Shown here piece by piece: positions 7,501 through 15,074 of a DNA stretch of 15,074 bases. A program made the position numbers and the translations under genes. The notes beneath the pieces are model-generated. The model had not been told where the DNA came from and did not search any database. It saw only the letters and a list, made by a program, of their open reading frames with translations. Each line of letters starts with the position of its first letter. Position 1 is the first letter of the stretch. The DNA is from Cochliopodium minus. Taxonomy: Eukaryota; Discosea; Himatismenida; Cochliopodiidae. The stretch is taken from assembly GCA_024220525.1 (NCBI GenBank), contig JAMYWO010000061.1, positions 72,622-87,695 on the forward strand, in the 5' to 3' direction.

Positions 7501-10500
7501 GAGGGTTCAAAGGAGAAACATCCAACTCCATATCAAACATAGAGCAAGGTTCAAGATGTTGTCCAGAGTTCCAATTCCAGAAAGAGATTTCAATCTGATA
7601 ACGTGTTCCGACTTCCAAGGTAGCAACAATAGTTTCTTCTCCTTTGAATCCGTTTGGAGCTTGTGTTACTATCGATCTACCAGTATCATCAACTTTGTAC
7701 AAAAATAAATCGATATCTATTCTTTGATGAGGAGCAACAAACACCCTCAATGATGAACGAACGAATGTGCTGAGATCGATTGTCTTTCTTATGTTGAAAA
7801 CTAAATCTTGAGGAACGAGAAAGTTGCTTGATTGAAAGTTGATGTTCTTTTCAGAGCGAAGAAAACGAAAGTTGTTGAGGGAATTAAAGTTGTTGAGATC
7901 GATTCCGTTGATGCATGTATTATCAGTTGAATTTTGGATAGAAAAGTTGAAATTGAATCCATAACATCTGAGATGAGGATTCAAAGAATCATTTGGAAGA
8001 TAAATAGCAAGCATATAAGTACCTGCTGCAAGTTCTTCTCTAACAAAATTATGATTGAAATCGTTAATTCCAACAGAAACATAATCAGATCCATCATCAT
8101 CTCTTGTTTGGAAAAGCTTCAAAGTGAGATCGCTCAACAAAAACTGACTGGATACAGAAGTAGAGATGAAACTGTTTTGAGGAAGAGTAAAATTGTAGGA
8201 CCAAACTAATCCTGCAGTAGTTCTGAATGAATAGAAAGTGGTGGTACTGTTTGGAAAAACGTAGGAATTAAGAGGAAGAACATCTGGTAAACTTGGTGTT
8301 GAATCGATTCCACTGAAAGGGCAAACCAAGTTATTTGTATTTCCACCCATGTGTGGAGAGATTTGGAATTCAACACGGCTTGATTGGCAAATATCAAGAG
8401 TAGAATCTGAAAAAGAATAAAACAATGAAAAGTAGTAAGATCCATTAGGTAACATAGCATTCAAATCTTGAAAATCATCAGGTTCCTGAGATACACTTGT
8501 AATTATTTGCCAACTAGAATTGTAAAGGGTAGCGGTCCAACCATATTCAGAGTTTGTAGTAAAACGGAAAAGAGATTCAGTGGCTAATTGGAATCTACCA
8601 ATGTATTGTCCCAACAAAAAGTCATCAGAGATGTGCATGTTTCCACTTGGATCAAGATATCCAGGTTCATTGAATGTAGCAGGCAATAACATTGTACCAG
8701 GGCAGTTGTAAAGTTCATCTGCTGCTGCAACAAACTTGATGCTCAACTTTAAGCTGTATGCAGAGCAAGGAGAAATAGAACCATTTTGAGGATTAGGTTC
8801 ATAAAAACGTAAAGTGTAGTTTCCACTTGGAACACGTGCATCCAAATGATTCAAATTGTATGAATTGTATCCAAACTCGCAATTTGGTGAATGAGAAGAA
8901 CATACAGTAGTTTCTCCGGTGGTTTGGTGCTCTAGAACAACAGCAATATCTCCTGTCAAAAATCTGTCTCCTAATTCAACAGAGATGTGAGCAACCTCGC
9001 TAGGTTCGGCAACAATTTGGAATGTTCTGTTAAAAAAATAGTTGATTCCACCAGTAGTTACAGGTTGAACAGTAAAATAAGATCCTTCAAATTCAACATT
9101 ATCTTGGTTGGTAATGACTGCCCCTTCTTCAAGTTGTTCGATTACTGGGTTTTTGTTTTGTCCTGTACATATGTTGTTGAGGAATTGATGGGATTCAGTT
9201 GTTGCAAGATCTACAGGCTGTATAGCAAACTCAAAGTTGGCTGCTTCACAATTCAAACCTTGAACAAGAGTTGGGTTAGGATTATAATAACGAAGTGTGA
9301 TTTGGTATTTAGAGTTGGTATTGAGGCTTGTCTTTCCACTCAAAATTTTGTATAAAGTTTCTTCGCCATTAATTCCGATACCCATGTATATTACCTTTAT
9401 TAAAAAGAAATCAATTTAAATAAATTGGAAAAAGAATATTAGGAAATTAATCTTACAGAAGCAATTGTATTATCTTCTCTTAGTTGATAGAGCCATAAAT
9501 CAATATCGATTACATGTGGTTCAATGTAAATTCTGATTAAAGAATCTTTGGATAGAGAGAAAAAGATATCGTGTTTATAATGTTGATAATCGATGTAATA
9601 ATCATCAAAGATGTGAAGACGACCATCATCTGCCAAGTATCCAGGACCATCAAAAGAAGTTGGAATCAATTTAGCATCACAATGAACAGGAATAGGATTC
9701 ACATTAGGTTTGCAATCAGGATATCCAGAGTAACCACTTGCACAAATGCTGCAATGATCTTCTAAGAATGTGGAGTAACCATCAAAACAAGTACAGATGG
9801 GATATCCAAGAGAATCATCACAAGATCCATGTCCATTACAAGTATCATTCAAACAATTAACATTTTGAACACAAGATGTACCTGCACTGTGATATCCTTG
9901 TTCACAAGAGTCACAAGCGATACCAGTATAAGGATATTGACAAACACAGGTTCCTTGAGTGTTACATGTTCCATGTCCACCACAATTACAAGATCTTGTG
10001 GAGTATACATATTGAGTTGCATTTGGGAAAGAAAAAGGAGTGTTGTTGTAAGCCAAAAATTTGTTTGCATCAATTCCCAAAGAATAGCTCTTTCCAAAAT
10101 CGAGATTATTTTTAGAAAACAAGACATAAATTGTTTGCAAATCAGCTTGTAATTCTACACTGATTGGTATAATTTTGGTTCTAGTGTTGTCTTGTGTATC
10201 AAGGAAATAGATAGGAGCTTGAGTGGTGATGAATTGTTGCCAGAAGGAAGAGTTTGGATAAACAATAGGAACACTGAATGAAATGTGAAGATTAAAGTCA
10301 TAAGATGGCTCAATATTTACAGTTGTAGCTGGGTAGATGGTAGATACAACAGGATCAGCACTATCCGAAATGAAAAACAGATAAAATGAGAATCTGTGGC
10401 AATATTCGTGGTGAATGGAATTGGTAAAAGTAGAAAGAATATCTTCCATTATTTGAAGAGTATAAACACCAGGGGAAAGATGTGCATAAACTTGACTTGC

Positions 10501-13500
10501 AAAGTTATAAAATGATCCTCTTTCGTTGACATCAAACAAAGATCCTGTTGCAACCGTTTGGGAATTGGTGTTTCTGATGGCAAGATTAAAATCATTTTCA
10601 AGAAAGTTAAAAGAAATCATTCCGGCCATGAGAGTAGGAGCATGAACAACAAGTTGCATATCATAAACATATTTGTTAGGAGTACTTGGGTGTAATGCTT
10701 GATATTGTTCTACTCTTTGATGTGAAAAAATATATTCTGCACTGTTCAAAACAACTACGCTTGCAGGATAGAAATTGATGATCTCAGGAGGAACTTCAGG
10801 ATCTGGAAAAGCTACAGGACAAGCCATATCGTCTATAACTTTGGTCAAAGGAGCCAATGCAAATTCAAACTTGAAGAATGAGCAAGGACTAAGATCAGTT
10901 GAAACAAAATAAGAGTGAATGGAAAGAGTGTAATTATCTCCAACTAGAGGTTGCAAAAGGATTTGTTTGCTTTCAGTTGGACCAATACCAATAGAGTATT
11001 CAACCAAAGAGTTGTAAGAAAAGTCAGTTGTTGAATTATAGATGTAGATATCAAGATCAATACGTTGTCCAGCATCAGTAAAGATTCTTACAATGGATGG
11101 ATCCTTTACAAAAAAGTTGATGTATTGATTCACATTTTGTCTTGGAATGTTGAAAAGATCTCCAACAATGACAACAGATCCATCAGCTGCTTGAGGACCT
11201 CCAAAATAAGAACTTCCACCTTGAGAACTGAAAAAATCAGTTGGCAGAGCATTATAAATTCCACAATCAGTAGGATCAATCGTAGTATTCAAATAGTAAT
11301 GCAATGTTCCTCTAGCACAGTTGATATTACTTACAGAACTAGATGTTGCACTCAAAGTCAATGTCCAGTTACCAGGAGAAAGTAAAGTATCAATGAACGC
11401 AAAATTGGTTCCCATAGTACTTATTATTTTAGAGTGTCCAGGTTGGTCAAGATACATGAAAATATTTGATGTCAAAAATTCAAATTCCAAGTGAGCGTGG
11501 AAATGGATACTTCCTCCTCCATTTACAGGAATGATGATTTTGTGATCTAAAGATTGACTTGGATCTCTTTGAAAACTTGAGGATATCTGTTGGTCAGGTG
11601 TGATTGAAGTTGGAGGCAAAACAGTTTCACAAGAACTTGAAATAGAAGATATATTGGATAAATAAGTGTATGGGAAGATAGCTATTTGGGTCGGAAAGCT
11701 AGCACAGTCACTTGCACTTGGGAATGATTGAGAAGGAAATGGTAAGAAACGATAAAATAAGACATAATTATTTGGATCTAGATCTTTGTAAATTGTTTCT
11801 TCTTCATAACCAAGAGATGCTGCAATAATCTCACTAATTGAGTTGTGATTTCCCCTTGCCAAAATTAAATCAATATCAATCAAAGGATGAGATGGAATGA
11901 ATGCTCTCAAAACAGAACGTTCAGTTAAAGAAAAGTCTGCATAGTCATAATTAGAGGTCAACTTTGCAAGAGTAACAGTAGAAAGATGTACCTTATGTCC
12001 GGTAAAATTGTTCATTGCTGCTGCATTGTTGAGAGTAGTTGTGAGGGTGGATGGTTTACATCCAAAATCTCCTATATTCTCACTTTCTATACTATCAATC
12101 ACAACTTTCAAAGAGAATGTGATACAACGTTCCAATTCTGCATTGGAGGTTGCAGGTTGTGAAAGTCTTAGAGTGTAATTTCCTCCTGCTAAATGTAATG
12201 GTAACAAATCGTTTGAAGAAGCTTGGTCAGCAATACCAGTTGCGATGGTTTGGTTATTTTCAGCAGATATAATGTAAAGAGAAATGTGTCCCCATAAAAA
12301 GTTGAATCTTGTAAGAACTCTAATAATAACTGCATCAGTCACATTAGCAGATTGATTAGCTACAACAGTGAAAGGGATATCATATGTGAATGATTGATTT
12401 GTTTGTACAAAAGTGTAGAAATCTTCATTAACATAAGGAAAGACTGATGGATCGGAAGGAATGAGATTTTGTGGAGGTAACTTTGTTGCTGTACAATGGC
12501 TAACAAGGTAAGAAGATGGCTCAATGGCAAGCTCCAACCTAAATGTTTCACAGTTGCTTGACATTTGACCAAAGCGGAAGAAATATAATCTAATGGTATA
12601 CTCTTCCTTTGGATCAAGAAACCACACGATAGATTCTTCTTTGTTGTACTCGATGGATCTTGCAACTTGAACTCCACTCTCCAAAAGATAAATATCAACA
12701 TCTACTGCATTTGGATCAGTGTAGATTCTGAAAAAGGAAGCAAGTTCAACAGTAAAAACAATATCTCTTTGTACAACTCTTCCCTTTGGAATGTAAAAGT
12801 CTTGTGAAATGTGAACAAAGTGAGATTGTTGCAAAAAAGCAGGAGTATTCAAATCAGTAGGTAGATTCAAGCTGTTCCAACAAATTGTGTTTGTATCGGT
12901 GTTGATGTTTGCAGCTGGATCAAATTCTACAAAAAACTTAAATTGGTAGCAAGAAGGAAATTTAGAAAGGTTATCAGCATTATACCCAGCCTGCACTTGT
13001 CCTGTTGAAATTTGAAGTGTATAATTTCCTGCTCCTAACACTTGACTGAAATACAAAACATTTTGGTTGTGATCTGCTCTTAAAACGACACTGTTGTTAG
13101 TATTTGTAAGAATGAATTCTAGATCTCCATGAATGAAATTGTAATCAATGGCTACTCTCATTGCAAAAGATTGATTGATGTGGAAATTCTGTGAAGCAAT
13201 GACTCTGGATCCATTAAAAGGAGGAGAATATTGAAAAGTAAAAATTTGGTTGTTTCCATTAAAGCTGTAGTATTGATTAGAAGCGAGTTCATCAGTAAAA
13301 TCAGGAAATTCGATGGAAATGCCTTGAGTAGACCCACAAAAATCAAGAGTATCATTGACAGTAGCAAGAGAAAACAACATATCATATGTTTCACAAAACT
13401 GAGGTGTAAAACTTCCGAAAACAACCAAGGAAAGATAATAATTTCCAGGTGGAAGCACCATTGCAATATTTTCTTCTTGGAGAAAAGAATAACTTGCTGC

Positions 13501-14921
13501 GATGATTGATTGAGAAGCGTCAAGCAAATATACGTCCAAGTCCAAACGATGTTCATTGATCCAAACTCTGAAGTAACTTTCATTTTGCACTACAAAATTC
13601 ATTCTGTCAAATCTAGGAGAAACCAAAACTTTTTCTTGGAAATAAAAGTATTGGGAAGATCCAGTAGAATCCATGAGACCTGGTGCATTCAAATTGGTAG
13701 GAAGTTTGCTGTTGGTACATGTCAAAAAGGATTCCGTTTGAGGAAGTTTTTGAATATCAACTTTAAAAGAGAAAGGGGTACATGGTGCCAAAGTAGCATT
13801 TTGTTCACCAATGGTATCATAAATCCAAAGAGTATAATTTCCTCCAGTCAAAACTGTTTTGATGACATTATAATTCAATCTATCATCTACTCCAATTGTG
13901 CATCCTTCTTCTTTTGAGCAAAGCTTTAGATCTCCATTATTTGGGATGATGATTAATCCTAGTGATCCAGATGTTAGGAAATTGAATCCCATCTGTATGG
14001 ATACTCTCCATGGTTCAGATGTACTTGGTACTGTGAAATTATATCCTTTAAGGAATTTGACCTCCAATGTATTGGTTGATGAATCTCTTGGAGCTATGAA
14101 ATCTGTATTTCCTCCATCAAATTTTACATTCCATTCCGGAGTATTTTCAAATAATTCAAAATCTATTTGAGGATAAACAGATTGACTTGGGCAAACATAT
14201 TGAGATGTTCTTTCTAATAAACGACTCTATATATTTGTAAGGATATATGAATTAAATATATTGTTATATCTTTTGAAATAAAGAGAAAATATCTTCAAAA
14301 AATAAATATTTGAAAAAGATAAATTATTATCGCAGAATTCATTCTTTATATTTTGATTTAAATTATAATTTTACCATTGGAACTATGCTTGCTTCTAAAT
14401 CTAAAGTTTCGCATTGTGATGTAGGGGAACCAATGAATATGAATTGAAGAAAATAAGTTCCAGGATTCAATACTGCTTGAATAACTTCTTCCCCACCAAC
14501 TCCAAGAGATGAATGCTGCAAATATTAAATAAATAATTAATTAAAGGAGTGAATGTTATATTGGGAATGATAAAATGTCAAAAAGAATGTTTGAAGAATT
14601 ATTTACTTGTAAATATGTAATTGGTGTGGTATTCAGATAAAGCCATAAATCAATATCAACAGAATCTTTAGGTGCAACATAAAATCTTACTGCAGATGTT
14701 TCATTTAGTTTAAAAGAAATTTCATGTGACATCCAGTCATAACTCGTTATAAATGAATCAAATATTTCAAATTCTCCATTAAAATCGAGATATGATAGAG
14801 AATTAAAGGTTGTGGGTAAATTAACTTTATCACAAATTATAGTCCTTTCCATAATATTTGTACATATTATATTCCCAAATGTAAATAGAAAAATCAATGC
14901 GATGATGTTAGAGATTTTCAT
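4295..14921 (-). CDS. Giant type I membrane protein, duplicated PPC-like/Big_5/EGF unit (4 exons, 3441 aa)
   Basis: Exons: 14921-14607, 14515-14375, 14226-9457 and 9394-4295 (stop TAA). All three introns (14516-14606, 14227-14374, 9395-9456) are GT...AG and phase 0. The start is the ATG before a signal peptide (MKISNIIALIFLFTFG). Order: domains R1-R10 (residues 30-1439), Ig-like domain (1441-1562), laminin-EGF cluster (1565-1657), domains R11-R20 (1668-3071), second Ig-like domain (3072-3191), second EGF cluster (3193-3345), transmembrane helix (3359-3381), cytoplasmic tail (3382-3441). Domain start cysteines or starts: 30, 164, 322, 449, 601, 730, 875, 1018, 1140, 1288; 1668, 1818, 1973, 2100, 2236, 2378, 2519, 2654, 2786, 2930. 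Many N-x-S/T sites fit an extracellular location. A cell-surface adhesin, receptor or coat protein is inferred from architecture; no ligand can be read. The two-gene alternative is unlikely because domain R11 spans the third intron. Confidence 0.88.
4586..5044 (-). other. Laminin-EGF-like cluster 2 (three modules, 24 Cys)
   Basis: Residues 3193-3345 hold 24 cysteines in three modules. The first aligns with the first module of cluster 1 but has only six cysteines: 'CNCGGHGTC' there is 'QCGGHGNL' here, so two cysteines that would normally pair are both missing. The second has ten. The third (CQNGGVC...CKC...C..C...GVNC) has eight. The cluster forms the membrane-proximal stalk. Confidence 0.75.
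5048..5407 (-). other. SbsA/Big_5-type Ig-like domain, copy 2
   Basis: Residues 3072-3191 repeat the Big_5 plan: 'LSVSPSSGYKISPVNNIVLS', then 'LSFSRAI', then 'LQLSAGSNYQLNLIPNKVYD'. It occupies the same place as copy 1, after domain ten and before the EGF cluster. Sequence identity to copy 1 is low, so the match is one of pattern. Confidence 0.62.
5408..9681 (-). repeat. Unit 2 domain array: R11-R20, diverged copy of unit 1
   Basis: Ten more domains in the same A-B order, crossing the intron 9395-9456. R11 (CDAKLIPTSFDGPGYL, IDIDLWLY) is very close to R1. R15 keeps IDIDLFLY. The DxD motif is gone from R13 (YGWTATLY), R17 (EKINITLT) and R19 (TNLRITSQ), and R17 has also lost both of its framing cysteines. 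R19 shares with R9 alone a 'QGG...FGGP' insert. R12 shares with R2 alone an extra cysteine pair in the same loop (VCSSHSPNC against LCSKEEGC). The array keeps the number, order and type of the first unit but is more worn. Confidence 0.75.
9395..9456 (-). other. Intron 3 of the giant gene, inside domain R11
   Basis: 62-nt intron with donor GTAAGA and acceptor AAAG, phase 0. It joins ...EDNTIAS to VIYMGIGINGEE. The joined stretch matches domain R9 (LVEYSIGIGPTESK), which proves that reading continues through the intron. The site corresponds to intron 1 in domain R1, ten residues after DLWLY in both. Confidence 0.88.
9712..9990 (-). other. Laminin-EGF-like cluster 1 (two 8-Cys modules)
   Basis: Residues 1565-1657 contain 16 cysteines arranged as two eight-cysteine laminin-type EGF modules. 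The first is 'CNCGGHGTC...CVC...C..C.QGY...C' and the second 'C...CNGHGSC...CTC..GY...C..C..GY...C'. In the full protein this cluster is internal, lying between the two ten-domain arrays. That position makes sense if it was once the membrane-proximal stalk of a single-unit ancestor. Confidence 0.8.
9997..10362 (-). other. SbsA/Big_5-type Ig-like domain, copy 1
   Basis: Residues 1441-1562 read as a bacterial Ig-like Big_5 domain: 'DPVVSTIYPATTVNIEPS' at the start, 'HISFSVPI' as the typical I-x-F-S-x-P-I strand, and 'LDFGKSYSLGI' in place of the usual 'L.PGT.Y.L.I' hairpin. It bridges the ten-domain array and the EGF cluster. It is probably a rigid spacer. Confidence 0.7.
14227..14374 (-). other. 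Intron 2 of the giant gene, between R1 and R2
   Basis: 148-nt intron, donor GTAAAA and acceptor TATATAG, phase 0. It lies at the border of domains R1 and R2, joining EASIVPM to SRLLERTSQYVC. There is no intron at the matching border between R11 and R12. The exact acceptor could be two bases further on (AGAG), but only the first choice keeps frame. Confidence 0.82.
14516..14606 (-). other. Intron 1 of the giant gene, inside domain R1
   Basis: 91-nt intron, donor GTAAAT and acceptor TTTGCAG, phase 0. It joins ...TPITYLQ to HSSLGVGGEEVIQ and so completes the A-type domain R1. Confidence 0.85.
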
Positions 14922-15074
14922 TTCTTTATATTACACTCCCTTTATCTAACAAATATCAAAGAAAAAGATTTTTTTTTATATTTTTTATATTTTTCAAAAA
15001 TTTTATTCGCTTTATTTCGAGACTATTGGAATTAAGGGATATTGGGAAGATTGCTAAATGTATTTTGTTTTTTT
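14922..15074 (-). promoter_or_regulatory. Upstream region of the giant gene
   Basis: These 153 bases precede the giant gene's start codon and contain no supported gene. Sequence is AT-rich with T/A runs on both sides of a mixed stretch around 15005-15055. The 5' untranslated region and promoter should be here or beyond the window edge. I see no definite element. Confidence 0.3.

Larger units (their letters stand above)
10366..14834 (-). repeat. Unit 1 domain array: R1-R10, five A-B pairs of PPC-like domains
   Basis: Ten domains of about 105-160 residues follow one another. Each opens with a Cys and often 'LPT.LN.PG.L', then beta strands, a loop before 'L.PGNYTL', and a second Cys before 'F.F.F.I.P'. 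That gives one likely N-to-C-terminal disulfide per domain. Odd (A) domains carry a DxD motif followed by hydrophobics: VDIDLWLY (R1), LDLDVYLL (R3), VDVDIYLL (R5), IDIDLILA (R7), IDLDIYIY (R9). Even (B) domains instead carry 'FNFL..G.L.L.I' (R2 FNFLTSGSLGLI, R6 FNFLWGHISLYI). The pattern D-x-D-L-x-L-Y...PG.Y matches bacterial PPC domains, which are secreted beta-sandwiches often found C-terminal in proteases. That assignment is by pattern only. The array includes introns 14516-14606 and 14227-14374. Confidence 0.75.

Noticed and set aside
4295-14067. Two separate genes (4295-9385 and 9439-14067)
   Set aside because: Domain R11 begins in one open frame and finishes in the other, and a phase-0 GTAAGA...AAAG intron joins them into a sequence matching R9 and R1. 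The second frame has no signal peptide at its first Met.
4586-14834. DNA-level tandem repeat or assembly duplication
   Set aside because: The two units are similar only at protein level and widely diverged in DNA, so this is an old duplication and not an assembly artefact or a recent repeat.
1-15074. Transposons, CRISPR arrays, tRNA or rRNA genes, or a prokaryotic origin
   Set aside because: No inverted-terminal-repeat element, transposase, spaced direct repeats or cloverleaf was seen. Introns and domain content are eukaryotic.

Overview
The window is nuclear DNA from a small-genome, AT-rich eukaryote. Every gene I can assemble is interrupted by short (47-290 nt) AT-rich GT...AG introns. The proteins carry eukaryotic secretory signals and domains (SAM, saposin-B, laminin-type EGF). 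Long A and T runs fill introns and gaps, while the longest exons are less AT-rich. TAA and TAG serve as stops and no coding exon needs a recoded codon. This suggests a free-living amoeboid or flagellate protist (an amoebozoan, anaeramoebid or heterolobosean type of genome), but the sequence alone does not fix the species. I see no tRNA, rRNA, transposon, phage or CRISPR.

Layout. (1) 91-1307, + strand: a four-exon gene for a 323-residue SAM-domain protein with a long charged linker. (2) 1378-3621, - strand: a 16-exon gene for a 345-residue secreted protein joining a saposin-B domain to a protein-tyrosine-phosphatase-like domain. No contiguous open frame shows this; I rebuilt it splice by splice. 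Its phosphatase loop is split over four exons, including 16-nt and 6-nt microexons, and a 4-nt exon is also needed. (3) 3702-4095, + strand: a two-exon gene for a 103-residue protein with a basic N-terminus, one hydrophobic segment and an acidic tail, divergent from gene 2 across 80 bp. (4) 4295-14921, - strand: one giant gene of four exons (introns 14516-14606, 14227-14374, 9395-9456) for a 3441-residue type I membrane protein.

The giant protein has a signal peptide, then two copies of the same very large unit, then one transmembrane helix and an acidic 60-residue tail. Each unit is ten beta-sandwich domains resembling bacterial pre-peptidase C-terminal (PPC) domains, in strict A-B alternation (five AB pairs), followed by one bacterial-type SbsA/Big_5 Ig-like domain and a cluster of laminin-EGF-like modules. 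Matching idiosyncrasies at the same rank in both units, and an intron at the same place in domains 1 and 11, show that the whole unit was duplicated in tandem. The second, membrane-proximal unit has decayed more.

The genes are not an obvious pathway. Two of the four products enter the secretory route (saposin-phosphatase and giant surface protein), one looks organellar, and one is a probable cytoplasmic scaffold. All boundaries and domain names come from reading the sequence by eye; family names are by motif pattern, not by a search.
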